Assembly (NCBI GenBank): GCA_038150225.1
Contig: JAYQWG010000020.1
Span: forward strand, 1 to 42,131
Source: Lucifugimonas sp038150225
GTDB lineage: Bacteria; Chloroflexota; Dehalococcoidia; Lucifugimonadales; Lucifugimonadaceae
Reading direction: 5' to 3'
DNA length: 42,131 bases
Both the position numbers and the translations under genes were made by a program. This document shows positions 16,281-25,471 of this stretch, in pieces. The stretch's first letter is position 1. Every line of letters begins with the position of its first letter. The notes under the pieces were generated by a model that was not told the DNA's origin, did no database searches, and saw nothing but the letters and a program-made list of their open reading frames with translations.

Positions 16281-16353
16281 CGGTAATCCTGATGCGTGCT
16301 AATCCGCTGAACAAACAGCGGGAATGTGTCGTAACGCAAATGCGCTACCTTCC

Positions 16354-16383
16354 AGTATATGAACTTACCTTGGCTCCGGTCAA
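16354..16383 (-). promoter_or_regulatory. sigma-70-type promoter of rpsU
   Basis: Minus strand TTGACC (16383-16378), an 18-base spacer, then TATACT (16359-16354). The predicted transcription start is near 16347, giving a leader of about 65 bases before the rpsU ATG. It lies in the gltX-rpsU gap, so rpsU can be expressed apart from gltX. Confidence 0.7.
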
Positions 16384-16414
16384 TTTATATTGAACTGACT
16401 AGAGCCGAGTTGCT

Positions 16415-17917
16415 CTAACTCGATACAGCCGCCTTCATGAGATCGAGTGCGTGCTCCAGCCGAGTAATGCACCGCTCCTGACCGATTGCCGACATCGTGT
16501 CGAACAACGGAGGGGCGAATTTCTTCCCGGTTATTGCCACCCGAATTGGAGAGAACACCTGACCCGGTTTCATCTCTAATCTCTCGGCTAGGGCGCGGTA
16601 ATCTTCTTCAAGACTCTCTGGTTCGAATGACACCACTGATTTGCAAAGTTCGAGTGACGCTTCGAGAGCCGTCACGGTCATTTGCTCGTCCATCTTTCGA
16701 CCGGGCAACTCCTCAACATTTGGCTCAATCTCATTGCTGAAGAAGAAATCAAGTGTTTCTGTGCCTTCAGTCAAGAGCTTCAAACGTTCGTGAATCAGCG
16801 GGATAAGCTGTTTCAAGTAAGCGCGATCTATCGGTCGTTCAACGGAATCGGGGAGCCCACCTTCTGACGCAGGTCTTTCCATGAATGGAAGTATCTTCTC
16901 GGCGAGAGCATCCTCACCGAGATTACGGATGTAGACACCGTTCATCCATTCAAGCTTTTCGCTATCAAAAATAGCCGGCGAGGCACTAACCCGATCCACA
17001 CTGAATCGCTCAATTATTTCGGCTCGGTTCATCAGTTCGGTGTCATCACCGGGTGACCAACCCAGTAGCGAAATGAAATTGAACACAGCCTCATCTAAGA
17101 ATCCCTGGTCTCGGTACTCCAAGGCTGATGTTGCACCATGCCGTTTGCTTAGCTTGGAACGGTCTTTACCGAGGATTAGTGGAGCGTGTATATATTCAGG
17201 TGGCTCGATCCCGAGTGCCTCGTGAATCAACAGGTGTCGCGGGGTGCTTGAAATCCACTCTTCAGCCCGAACGACGTGTGTAATACCCATCGCATGGTCG
17301 TCGACGATGTGGGCAAGGTGGTAGGTTGGCATTTCGTCCGACTTGAGGATTACGAAATCATCGATCTCCTTCAGATCGAATGAGACCTTTCCGCGGACGG
17401 CGTCGGTAAACGAAACAGAGCCGTGATCCGGGACTTTCAGTCTGACCGTGATTGGCAAGCCAGCCTTGCGTGACTCTTCGATTTCTTCTGGAGATCGGTG
17501 TCGACCTCGACCGTCGTACCGGGGCGGCTGCTTTGCTGCTCGCTGACGTTCTCGAAGTGCGTGCAATTGATCCGGTGTCGTGTCGTCGTAGTAAGCGTGG
17601 CCACTTTCAATTAGCTTTTTCGCTGCATCGATGTAGGTTTGCTTTCGCTCCGACTGTGTGTAAGGAGCGTGAGGTCCGCCTTTGTCTGGTCCTTCATCCC
17701 AGTCGAGGCCCAGCCAGTTAAGAGATTCAAATATCGCTTTTTTAGCGTCAGCGTCGTAGCGGGTGCGATCGGTGTCTTCAATTCGAACGATGAATTGCCC
17801 GCCGGTCTGGCGCGCCATGATCCAGCAAAAGAGTGCGGTTCTGATGTTTCCGATGTGCGGGATGCCAGTTGGGCTCGGTGCGTAACGCACCCTGACTGGG
17901 GAAGTTGGATTACTCAT
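16415..17917 (-). CDS. gltX: glutamyl-tRNA synthetase
   Basis: Class I aminoacyl-tRNA synthetase of 500 residues. The HIGH motif appears in YAPSPTGIPHIGNIRTALFC (about residues 11-30) and the KMSKS-type loop as RSKLSKRHGAT. Other family segments are RIEDTDRTR and EEWISSTPRHLLIHEALG. The cysteine cluster of zinc-binding GltX is absent (YYDDTTPDQL region), as in many bacteria. Whether it discriminates against tRNA-Gln cannot be judged from sequence; no gatCAB genes are here. It lies downstream of rluD with a 65-base gap. Confidence 0.97.
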   Translation of the reverse strand: MSNPTSPVRVRYAPSPTGIPHIGNIRTALFCWIMARQTGGQFIVRIEDTDRTRYDADAKKAIFESLNWLGLDWDEGPDKGGPHAPYTQSERKQTYIDAAKKLIESGHAYYDDTTPDQLHALRERQRAAKQPPRYDGRGRHRSPEEIEESRKAGLPITVRLKVPDHGSVSFTDAVRGKVSFDLKEIDDFVILKSDEMPTYHLAHIVDDHAMGITHVVRAEEWISSTPRHLLIHEALGIEPPEYIHAPLILGKDRSKLSKRHGATSALEYRDQGFLDEAVFNFISLLGWSPGDDTELMNRAEIIERFSVDRVSASPAIFDSEKLEWMNGVYIRNLGEDALAEKILPFMERPASEGGLPDSVERPIDRAYLKQLIPLIHERLKLLTEGTETLDFFFSNEIEPNVEELPGRKMDEQMTVTALEASLELCKSVVSFEPESLEEDYRALAERLEMKPGQVFSPIRVAITGKKFAPPLFDTMSAIGQERCITRLEHALDLMKAAVSS

Positions 17918-17982
17918 ACAAAAACTTTAGCAGCGGAACGATTCTGATTCTTACGATCGACCAGTAATTTCAGTGACGATTT

Positions 17983-18897
17983 TTAGGAGTGAGCTTTTTC
18001 AAGTGCGTTTGAAAGATCGGGCGGTAACGGGCTGGTGAAATGCATGGGCTGTTCAGTCACGGGATGTGCGAATTCCAATTCCGACGCGTGGAGAAATTGT
18101 CGGTCTAGATCGAGGTTGTCTGAAGATTTGCCGTATGTTTGATCTCCCACGACAGGTGTCCCGAGAGCTTCCATATGAACTCGGATTTGGTGCATGCGAC
18201 CTGTTTCGAGTTTTATTTTTAGCAAGGCGTATGTCGATATTTCTTCAACCACTTCGTATTGGGTTCTGGCTTCACGACCGGTCGAAACAATGGCCTGCTT
18301 GAGCCGGTTATTTGGATCTCGACCAATAGGGGCGTCAACAACACCTTTTGGTGGTTCGGGAATTCCTCGGACCAGTGCGGTATAGGTCCTGGCCATTTCC
18401 CGGTTTTTGATCTGTTGTCCCAGGGTCGAGTACGCGATATCAGTGCGTGCGACGACCATTAGTCCGCTGGTATCCATATCGAGACGATGAACTATTCCTG
18501 GTCTTTCTGGTTCGCCGACGTTCGAAATTTCTGGCCATCGATGGATTAACCCGTTGACCAAGGTTCCGTCTTTATGTCCGGCACCAGGGTGGACCGGTAG
18601 TCCGATGGGCTTATCGATCACAAGTATGCTTTCATCCTCGTAAGCCACACCGAATTCGATTAGTTGAGGAACGAGGTGATCCGATGAAGATTCCGGCGAT
18701 TTTTGTTCGGTGATTTCAACGGAGCTACCTGTCGAGATTCGAGTACTTGGTTTCTTCGCAGCCGCACCGTCTACGCTAACAAGACCTGATTTGATCATCG
18801 TCTGGGCGTCATTGCGCGATGCACCTTCACCGAGATGACGATGAACGAAAACGTCCAGGCGAACTCCCGAGTCATTGTCGTCAACGACGATGATCAT
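17983..18897 (-). CDS. rluD: RluD-family rRNA pseudouridine synthase
   Basis: Pseudouridine synthase of 304 residues with an N-terminal S4 RNA-binding domain (VRLDVFVHRHLGEGASRNDAQTMIKSG region, about residues 12-38) and the RluA/RluD catalytic domain. The catalytic motif is HRLDMDTSGLMVVAR, with Asp in HRLD. RMHQIRVHMEALGTPVVGD is also typical. It probably modifies helix 69 of 23S rRNA, though paralogues with other targets look alike. It follows lspA by 6 bases, the common lspA-rluD pairing. Confidence 0.93.
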   Translation of the reverse strand: MIIVVDDNDSGVRLDVFVHRHLGEGASRNDAQTMIKSGLVSVDGAAAKKPSTRISTGSSVEITEQKSPESSSDHLVPQLIEFGVAYEDESILVIDKPIGLPVHPGAGHKDGTLVNGLIHRWPEISNVGEPERPGIVHRLDMDTSGLMVVARTDIAYSTLGQQIKNREMARTYTALVRGIPEPPKGVVDAPIGRDPNNRLKQAIVSTGREARTQYEVVEEISTYALLKIKLETGRMHQIRVHMEALGTPVVGDQTYGKSSDNLDLDRQFLHASELEFAHPVTEQPMHFTSPLPPDLSNALEKAHS

Positions 18898-18903
18898 GAC
18901 TGA

Positions 18904-19467
18904 TTAGCTCGGTGAAGTGTTTGGATCTTCGTCGGATGCGACCGCCGCTGGTTGCAGATCTTGCGATTCGTCAGTCGCATTGGAATCGGATTTACCGTCG
19001 ATGAACCAGAAGTAGAAAATCATCAGACCGATTCCCACGACAATCGATGAATCGGCGATGTTGAAGATTGGCCAGGGTCCTACGTCGATAAAGTCGGTGA
19101 CGTGACCGAGTCTGAATCGGTCAACGATGTTGCCAATCGCACCACCGAACTGCATGCCGAAGGCAACGCGTAGGATCCATGGTGGGTTATCAATTGACCG
19201 GTAAATCCATGCCAGTACGGCGATTGCAAAGAGCGAAACCCAGGTGAGGATGTCGCTCTGACCCTGAAACAAAGAAAAAGCTGTGCCGGTGTTCCAGGCG
19301 TGAGTGAATCTGAAAAATCCCGTTGCCGGCCACGATTCACCAACTTCGAGTGTTTCGATGGTTATCCACTTTGTGAGTTGATCCAGCAGGAGCGCGGTCG
19401 CCATCACAATCCAAGGGATGGGATCGAGGAGTTTCGCTTTACTTGCCTGGGTGGTGTCGCTGGTCAT
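18904..19467 (-). CDS. lspA: lipoprotein signal peptidase II
   Basis: Integral membrane aspartyl protease that cleaves prolipoprotein signal peptides after lipidation. Four hydrophobic segments are visible. The catalytic aspartates sit in GNIVDRFRLGHVTDFIDV and FNIADSSIVVG. NTGTAFSLF is the family N-x-G-x-AF motif. A hydrophilic, acidic C-terminal tail of about 35 residues extends beyond the usual end. The ATG at 19467 is chosen; a TTG one codon earlier is an alternative. First of lspA-rluD, possibly also gltX. Confidence 0.95.
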   Translation of the reverse strand: MTSDTTQASKAKLLDPIPWIVMATALLLDQLTKWITIETLEVGESWPATGFFRFTHAWNTGTAFSLFQGQSDILTWVSLFAIAVLAWIYRSIDNPPWILRVAFGMQFGGAIGNIVDRFRLGHVTDFIDVGPWPIFNIADSSIVVGIGLMIFYFWFIDGKSDSNATDESQDLQPAAVASDEDPNTSPS

Positions 19468-19614
19468 CAATTACTCAGAGCGAATCGCTCGCTCCACTCA
19501 AAAGTTCTATTCGAGTATACGTTCGCGGTGTCCAAAGGGACGCAGCACACAGGTAGAATCGGCGCGCATTAGTTTTCACAGGCGTTTTGAGACGCAGTTG
19601 GAGTTTTCCCTCAA

Positions 19615-20649
19615 ATGATCCGAGTTGATCTTAGAAGCGATACGGTCACCCATCCAAGCCCAGAGATGCGGCAAGCGATGTATGACGCCGAACTTGGTGA
19701 CGACGTATACGGCGATGATCCAACTGTGAATCGGCTGCAAGACAAAGCAGCGGAAATGCTTGGTAAGGAAGCTGGATTATTCGTCTCGTCCGGCACACAG
19801 GGAAATCTCGTATCAGTCCTCGCTCAAGCCCAACGTGGTGATGAAGTGCTGGTCGGTGACCAGTGTCACATCATGAATTCTGAAGCTGGCGGAACGATGG
19901 TTCTGGGCAGCGTTGTTTTGTACCCAATAAAGACCGACGACTTCGGATTTCTTGAACCCGGTCTGATCCAGGCTGCAGTGAAGCCTCGGGACTACCACAA
20001 GCCGCCAACCCGATTGCTGACTATTGAGAATACGCACAACGCTTCATCGGGAAGGGCGCTAACACCTGACCAAATGAAGGCCATGGCTGACGCAGGTCAC
20101 GAAAAAGGCCTAAACGTTCACCTTGATGGCGCACGACTGTTCAATGCTGCTGTAGCTCTAGGTGTTCCGGCAGCGAAGCTCACCGAAAACGTGGATACCG
20201 CAACTTTCTGTCTGTCCAAGGGACTTTCGTGCCCGATCGGTTCGGTTGTAGTCGGATCCAAAGACTTCATTGAGGAAGCCGACCGGTGGCGGAAGATGCT
20301 CGGCTCAGGGATGCGGCAAGTAGGAATCGTTGCTGCTGCAGGGATTGTTGCCCTCGACTCGATGATCGATCGCATGCACGAAGACCACGACGCTGCACGA
20401 CATTTTGCTTCAAGGTTGGCAGAGATGAACGGCATACAGGTCGACCCTGAACACATTCAGACCAACATCATTCGGTTCGGTGTTCCCGATCACAAGGGTG
20501 ATGAAATTGCCGCCCGGCTGAGAGAAGAAGGTGTCTACATCAACGGTGGCGATTCTGACTTGAGAGTCGTAACCCACTACGGCGTTTCGAAACAGGACTA
20601 CGAATTCGCGATTTCGGCGTTCGATCGTGTCATGAAGTCGATCGCCTAA
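19615..20649 (+). CDS. ltaE: low-specificity L-threonine aldolase
   Basis: PLP enzyme of 344 residues that splits threonine or allo-threonine to glycine and acetaldehyde. It opens MIRVDLRSDTVTHPSPEMRQ, and AELGDDVYGDDPTV is a classic family signature. The PLP lysine is K202 in FCLSKGLSCPIGS; the PLP-contacting region HLDGARLFNAAVA lies near residue 169. The length is normal and the C-terminus (FDRVMKSIA) natural. The start ATG follows a short divergent gap with lspA. The stop at 20647-20649 directly abuts the remains of an ABC ATPase. Confidence 0.95.
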   Translation: MIRVDLRSDTVTHPSPEMRQAMYDAELGDDVYGDDPTVNRLQDKAAEMLGKEAGLFVSSGTQGNLVSVLAQAQRGDEVLVGDQCHIMNSEAGGTMVLGSVVLYPIKTDDFGFLEPGLIQAAVKPRDYHKPPTRLLTIENTHNASSGRALTPDQMKAMADAGHEKGLNVHLDGARLFNAAVALGVPAAKLTENVDTATFCLSKGLSCPIGSVVVGSKDFIEEADRWRKMLGSGMRQVGIVAAAGIVALDSMIDRMHEDHDAARHFASRLAEMNGIQVDPEHIQTNIIRFGVPDHKGDEIAARLREEGVYINGGDSDLRVVTHYGVSKQDYEFAISAFDRVMKSIA

Positions 20650-20650
20650 T

Positions 20651-21410
20651 CCCAACTTCAAGCCTGACGCAGGAGAGATTTTCGTACTGGGAGACAGCGT
20701 CTCATCAGCCCACCTTGACCGCGTAGGCTACCTCCCTGAAGGACGTGGACTTCTTCGCAAGGAGAAGGTTATATCTGTTCTTCGTTACCTTGGTCGATTG
20801 CGAGGGATGACTAAGACAGACGCGGTGGATCGAGGCCTGGAACTGTTGCATCGAGTTGGACTGTTTGAGCACCGGGAGAAAAAAGTCGAAGGACTTTCGC
20901 GTGGTATGACGCAGCTGGTTCAGTTCGTCGCGTCTCTAATGCACGAACCAGAACTGATTATTCTCGATGAGCCATTCTCTGGACTTGATCCGCTTAACGT
21001 ACAGTTAATGAAAGAAATGCTGGCTGCGGAACGCAATCGTGGCGCAACGGTCATCTTCTCTACCCACGTTCTGTCAGACGTCGAAGAAACGTGCGACAAC
21101 GTTGCGCTTATCGCCGATAGCCGACTTTTGCTATTTGGCGATTTGGCGAGCATCAAACGATCTCGCGGCGCAAACGCTGTCCTGGTTGATGCACCGTCGC
21201 ACCCTGATTCTTTTTAAAGAACATCAGATCTTTTTCGGCCAGGCAGGTCGAGTCGAATATCGACTGTCCGATTCGTTGACACCTGAGTCGATCCTCAATG
21301 CTTACTCGAATGAAGGAATAGTTCTGAATCGATTTGAGCAGGTTCAACCTTCGCTGAACGAGATTTTTATCGAAGAGGTGAGCAGTGCGCGATCGCCGAC
21401 GAATCATTGA
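20651..21410 (+). pseudogene. ABC-2 exporter ATPase, N-terminus missing and frameshifted
   Basis: Homology to NatA-type ABC ATPases begins abruptly just after the ltaE stop, at NFKPDAGEIFVLG, a point normally about 60 residues into the protein. Walker A and the first strands are absent. The Q-loop region (RVGYLPEGRGLL), signature LSRGMTQLVQF, Walker B LIILDEPFSGLDP and switch FSTH follow. The frame then stops at TAA (21215-21217) inside a run of five T (21211-21215). Removing one T restores the frame: EHQIFFGQAGRVEYRLS to LNEIFIEEVSS, a normal C-terminus. A 5' truncation plus a homopolymer frameshift next to an assembly gap suggests misassembly and sequencing error as much as a true pseudogene. 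A short open stretch from a GTG at 21385 (VRDRRRIIERSR) could be the start of its permease. Confidence 0.8.
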
Positions 21411-21442
21411 ACGATCAAGAGCTGGCTCGCCTCGCTGATCCC

Positions 21443-21542
21443 NNNNNNNNNNNNNNNNNNNNNNNNNNNNNNNNNNNNNNNNNNNNNNNNNNNNNNNNNN
21501 NNNNNNNNNNNNNNNNNNNNNNNNNNNNNNNNNNNNNNNNNN
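21443..21542. other. assembly gap (100 N)
   Basis: Exactly 100 consecutive N, a conventional placeholder for a scaffold join of unknown size. The plus-strand ABC fragment runs into it from the left and the minus-strand rarA loses its last codons on the right. Distances and neighbour relations across it are not reliable. Confidence 0.98.
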
Positions 21543-22878
21543 AGTCAGCCGGTTTCGAGTACTTACCGTCCCACCATTCGTGCAGGCGGTCTCGAATAGC
21601 TTTTTCTGAACCGAGATCTCCCGGCTCATAAAACCTGGTTCCTCTTAATTCTTCAGGTAAGTTCTCTGAGGGCGCAAAGTGCCCGGGTTTGTCGTGCGTG
21701 TACTCGTAACCTTCTCCGTACCCAAGATCCTTCATCAGCCTCGTGGGGGCGTTTCGCAGGTGCATAGGGACTGCAGCATCTCGCGAACTCCGGACGAGTC
21801 CGAGAGCTTTGTCGATCGCTTTGTACGCCGAGTTGGATTTAGGTGCAGAGGCAAGGTAGATTGTGGCTTCTGCCAATGGAATCCTTCCTTCAGGCATCCC
21901 GACAAAACTCACTGCCTGTTGAGCCGCCATTGCTACCGCCAGGCCGTTTGGATTCGCAAGTCCGATATCCTCAGCTGCAGAAATCACCAGCCTGCGTGCA
22001 ATGAAAACTGGATCTTCACCCGCGTCAATCATTCTTGCGAGGTAGTACAAAGCAGCGTCCGGATCGGAAGCACGAATGGATTTAATAAAGGCTGAAATCG
22101 TGTCGTAGTGCATGTCGCCGAGACGGTCGTACCTCGACTGGCGTTGCACCGACTCTTCCATGGTTTCGATTGTCACATCAATCGAACCGTCTTCGTTTCT
22201 TGCGGTAGATTCGACAGCGAGTTCAAGCGTATTAAGTGCTGATCGTGCGTCTCCGTTGGCAACCTTCAGGAGGAACGACATGGCATCTTCCGAAAGCGTT
22301 ACCTTGTCTTTGCCAAGTCCATGGTCATCGTCGGAAATCGCCCGGTTGACGATTTCAGCGATGTCCTCGTCGGTGAGTGGTTCGAGCGTGTACACCCTTG
22401 TACGAGAAAGTAGGGGAGAGATCACTTCAAAAGATGGGTTTTCCGTTGTAGCGCCAATGAGTTTGACCGTTCCGTCTTCAACATGGGGAAGAAGTGCATC
22501 CTGTTGCGACTTGGAAAATCGGTGTATTTCATCTAGAAAGAGAATTGTCCGACGACCTGTCTGACCAAGTCGATCTCTGGCAGCCGCCATGACTTCCCGA
22601 ACGTCTTTCACTCCTGAAGTAACGGCTGAGAGTTGTTCGAAGTGTGAGTTGGTTTCACCAGCAACGAGCCTTGCCAGCGTGGTTTTACCCGATCCGGGTG
22701 GTCCCCAGAGGATCATCGATGGCAAGCGATCTTCATCGATAGCGCGTCGTAGCACTTTGTCCGGACTCAGGATGTGCATTTGACCGACATACTCGTCCAG
22801 TACGCGCGGGCGCATGCGCGCTGCCAGGGGTGCAACCCGATCCTGGAGTTCCTGTCTGCGGTGATCGAATAGAGTCAT
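21543..22878 (-). CDS. rarA: replication-associated recombination ATPase RarA (MgsA), 3' end in gap
   Basis: Clamp-loader-like AAA+ ATPase acting at stalled replication forks. 445 codons are present before the gap, so only a few C-terminal residues can be missing. Walker A is GPPGSGKT (59-66) and Walker B TILFLDEIHRF (D116, E117). The sensor region is IGATTENPSFEV, and RarA-specific segments include LSRTRVYTLEPL, ARMIDAGEDPVFIARRLV, SAAEDIGLANP and GYEYTHDKPGHF. The ATG at 22878 follows the Smr gene by 54 bases. The real stop lies in the unread gap. Confidence 0.95.
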
Positions 22879-22932
22879 GAATGAACTTACCGACAGGTTA
22901 CGCTCAAGTGACGCATAAGACCAAACCAGCGA

Positions 22933-23325
22933 TCACTTGCGGGGTAGTGCCTTTGGAACGATCGAATTATTGGCACGTCGGTTGTAAGCCCTGTGCCCAC
23001 CGTAGTCGAGTTCGGCAATCGTGACCCCATCTCCGCCATCGCCATATGACGCGGGGTAATGACGAGCCACCAGTTTATGTGCTGCTAATGTCTCTCTCGT
23101 GACCTGTTTCAGCACACCTGTCCCATGACCATGGTTGATTCGAGCGATATGAAGCCGGGCATCGTGACACTTCTGGATATGCTCTTCGATCGTCGGGATC
23201 GCGTCGTGCACTCGCATCCCATGCAGATCCACTTCCATTTCAACTGGTGTGAAACTGCCCGAGACAGTTGTGCTCCATCCCTTTTCCGAATTCGGCCTTG
23301 GTCTTCGTCTGCGTCGGGGACTCAC
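22933..23325 (-). CDS. standalone Smr-domain protein
   Basis: Protein of 130 residues made almost entirely of a Smr (small MutS-related) domain, a nicking endonuclease fold found at the C-terminus of MutS2 and as single-domain proteins. The conserved DLHG is at about residues 33-36 and the HGxGxG loop reads NHGHGTGVL, followed by YGDGGDGVTIAEL. The first 15 residues are very basic (MSPRRRRRPRPNSEK). The start is GTG and overlaps the selA stop by four bases (GTGA). No MutS2 ATPase part is present. Smr proteins act on branched DNA or on RNA in ribosome quality control; the sequence does not decide which. Confidence 0.88.
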   Translation of the reverse strand: MSPRRRRRPRPNSEKGWSTTVSGSFTPVEMEVDLHGMRVHDAIPTIEEHIQKCHDARLHIARINHGHGTGVLKQVTRETLAAHKLVARHYPASYGDGGDGVTIAELDYGGHRAYNRRANNSIVPKALPRK

Positions 23326-24704
23326 TCTGAGATCAACTCCTTTTGAGCGATCAGAGCTTGGGCCACTAAATCGTCCATATCTGGTAATACTGTCCTGGGA
23401 TCAAGAATAACTCGGTCATCTTCGATTCGAGCGATTACATGCTCGGGTGCGTTGCGTAACGCCGATGCGAGTTCGTCTGCGGAATTTTTGGGTGTCAAAA
23501 TCAGCGAGGTTGATGGGATCGTCTGACCTGGCAAAGATCCTCCACCAATGGCTGATCTCGTTCTTTGGATTTCACCTTTTCCTATTTCATCGCTCCACCG
23601 TTGTGCTCGGTATGCAATTGAGGATTCCGAAGCAGAAATCATTCCCCAAATTGGGATGTTGGATTCGTGATCTCCACGCATATACGTGATCAGTGTTTCT
23701 GCAATCGCAGCAAGAGTCAGCTTGTCGATTCGGACCGCTCTGGCCAGAGGGTGTTTTGAAATCTTCACCACCAGGTCTTCATCACCTGCGATGAGACCTG
23801 ACTGTGGTCCCCCGAGCAGTTTGTCTCCCGAAAACAGGGTAACGTTCGCACCGCTCGAAACCGACTCTTGCACGGTGGGTTCGTGTTCGAGCCCGTACCT
23901 GCGGGTATCAACTAAACACCCCGAGCCAAGATCATTTATTAAAGCAACGCTGTTGCGTCTTGCAACATCAGCAAGCTCATTCAATTCCGCGGTGTGGGTA
24001 AACCCTTCGACTGTGAAGTTGCTTGGATGAACTTTGAGAATTGCGGCTGTTCGAGGAGTTATAGCATCCTCGTAATCTCGTGCGTAAGTTCGATTCGTCG
24101 TTCCGACCTCAACTAACACCGCACCTGATTGGCGCATCACATCTGGAATCCGGAATCCTCCGCCGATCTCAACAGCTTCGCCGCGGGAGATCACAACTTC
24201 GTTGCGTTCGGGATTCGCTCCGGCCAATGCCGCCAAAGTCAACAACACACCTGAGGCGTTGTTGTTTACCGCTATACCTGCTTCAGCTCCTGAAGTTTGG
24301 GCGATCAAACGGGAGATATGCGCGTTTCTGGATCCACGTTTACCGCTCTGAATATCAAACTCGAGATCCGAATAGTTAGATGATGATCTGAGTGCGGCGG
24401 TGAGTAGCGCATCGCTCATAGGTGCCCGACCGAGGTTTGTGTGGATCACAACCCCTGTTGCGTTGATAACAGGCGTCGGCCAACCGCTCCATGTGGTATT
24501 CACCCTGTCAACCACCTGGCGGGCAATATCTTCCGATCGTGGGGCAGAACCTGAATTGGCGATCGACAGCCGGGCTTCGTTTATTACTTCACGTGCGACA
24601 TCAGCTACGTGCTCACGAGAGAACTCTTCAATTAGTGCATTGACATCTGAATCGTTCAACAAAGCGTCGACCGATGGGAGAGCTCTGTACGGGGAATCAG
24701 TCAT
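23322..24704 (-). CDS. selA: L-seryl-tRNA(Sec) selenium transferase
   Basis: PLP enzyme of 460 residues that converts Ser-tRNA(Sec) to Sec-tRNA(Sec) with selenophosphate, the key bacterial step of selenocysteine synthesis. NATGVVIHTNLGRAP, VNNNASGVLLTLAAL, SRGEAVEIGGGFRIPDVM and the PLP lysine K295 in FSGDKLLGGPQSGLI are diagnostic and distinguish it from other fold-I PLP enzymes. Its presence implies selB, selC and selD elsewhere; none is in this window. It is followed with overlap by the Smr gene and then rarA. It is divergent from coaE. Confidence 0.95.
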   Translation of the reverse strand: MTDSPYRALPSVDALLNDSDVNALIEEFSREHVADVAREVINEARLSIANSGSAPRSEDIARQVVDRVNTTWSGWPTPVINATGVVIHTNLGRAPMSDALLTAALRSSSNYSDLEFDIQSGKRGSRNAHISRLIAQTSGAEAGIAVNNNASGVLLTLAALAGANPERNEVVISRGEAVEIGGGFRIPDVMRQSGAVLVEVGTTNRTYARDYEDAITPRTAAILKVHPSNFTVEGFTHTAELNELADVARRNSVALINDLGSGCLVDTRRYGLEHEPTVQESVSSGANVTLFSGDKLLGGPQSGLIAGDEDLVVKISKHPLARAVRIDKLTLAAIAETLITYMRGDHESNIPIWGMISASESSIAYRAQRWSDEIGKGEIQRTRSAIGGGSLPGQTIPSTSLILTPKNSADELASALRNAPEHVIARIEDDRVILDPRTVLPDMDDLVAQALIAQKELISE

Positions 24705-24807
24705 TTAGCTGGGAAAAGCGTGCGAAAAATATCGTTGGTTGGACGAATTACGAATCCAATTACAAAAGTTTACTATCGGCCTCTCCGAATTACGTTCAAA
24801 AAACTCA

Positions 24808-24821
24808 GCGGGCGCGCCCGC
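24808..24821. repeat. GC-only perfect palindrome between selA and coaE
   Basis: The 14 bases GCGGGCGCGCCCGC equal their own reverse complement; flanking CTC (24804-24806) and GAG (24824-24826) extend the dyad imperfectly. It lies in the 164-base divergent region, 47 bases before the coaE start and just upstream of a possible coaE -10 box TAATAT (24829-24834). No gene ends here, so a terminator is unlikely; an operator is possible. Confidence 0.6.
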
Positions 24822-24868
24822 GCGAGCGTAATATTGTCCGGTTGGTCTCAATTGCGTTAGGAGCGCAC

Positions 24869-25471
24869 GTGTTTGTCATCGGTCTGACCGGCGGAATCGG
24901 TGCCGGAAAATCCGAAGCTGGAAACATTCTCCGCGAACTTGGTGCAGTTGTGATTGATGCCGACAAGGTCGCCCATTTGTCGTATTTGCCGGGTACTGAG
25001 GCATACGAGCAGCTGGTGGCGTTGTTCGGGACAGGAATTTTGGACGATTCCGGGGTGGTGGATCGCACCAAACTCGGCAGCAGAATCTTCGACGACGATG
25101 TTGCACGAGAGGCGCTCGAAAGCATCGTTTGGCCGGCGACTCGACTCTGGATTGAAAATCGACTGAAGAATGAGGAGGATCGCGACACCAACATAGTTGT
25201 GCTCGAAGTCCCGAAACTATTTGAATCTGGTTGGGACGATATCGCTGACGTTGTATGGACCATCGAGGTAAGTACGATCAACGCAATAACTCGAGTACAA
25301 AAACGCACTGGACTTTCTCCCTGGGAAGTCGAATCCCGGATTGAGGCGCAAATGTCGAATGAACAGCGTTCGGAACTGGCTGGTCTGACGATCAATAACG
25401 ACGGTGACATCGGTGCGTTGCGATCAAGAATCAATGAAGCGTGGAAATCGCTTCCGGTAAATCGAGAATGA
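24869..25471 (+). CDS. coaE: dephospho-CoA kinase
   Basis: Last step of coenzyme A synthesis, phosphorylating the ribose 3'-OH of dephospho-CoA. The 200-residue product begins VFVIGLTGGIGAGKSEA with the P-loop GGIGAGKS, then VIDADKVAHL (CoaE motif), LESIVWPATRLWI and VVLEVPKLFESGWD. The open frame runs 65 codons further upstream, but the GTG at 24869 is chosen: AGGAG lies 5 bases before it and the P-loop starts at the usual position. Next on the same strand is the CbbQ-type ATPase, 56 bases away. Confidence 0.94.
   Translation: MFVIGLTGGIGAGKSEAGNILRELGAVVIDADKVAHLSYLPGTEAYEQLVALFGTGILDDSGVVDRTKLGSRIFDDDVAREALESIVWPATRLWIENRLKNEEDRDTNIVVLEVPKLFESGWDDIADVVWTIEVSTINAITRVQKRTGLSPWEVESRIEAQMSNEQRSELAGLTINNDGDIGALRSRINEAWKSLPVNRE

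Noticed and set aside
21407..21442. Short open frame starting MNDQELARLADP before the gap
   Set aside because: Only 12 codons before N bases; cannot be judged as a gene.
24674..24868. Upstream extension of coaE by 65 codons
   Set aside because: It would overlap selA on the other strand and add residues unlike the family; the GTG at 24869 has AGGAG in place.
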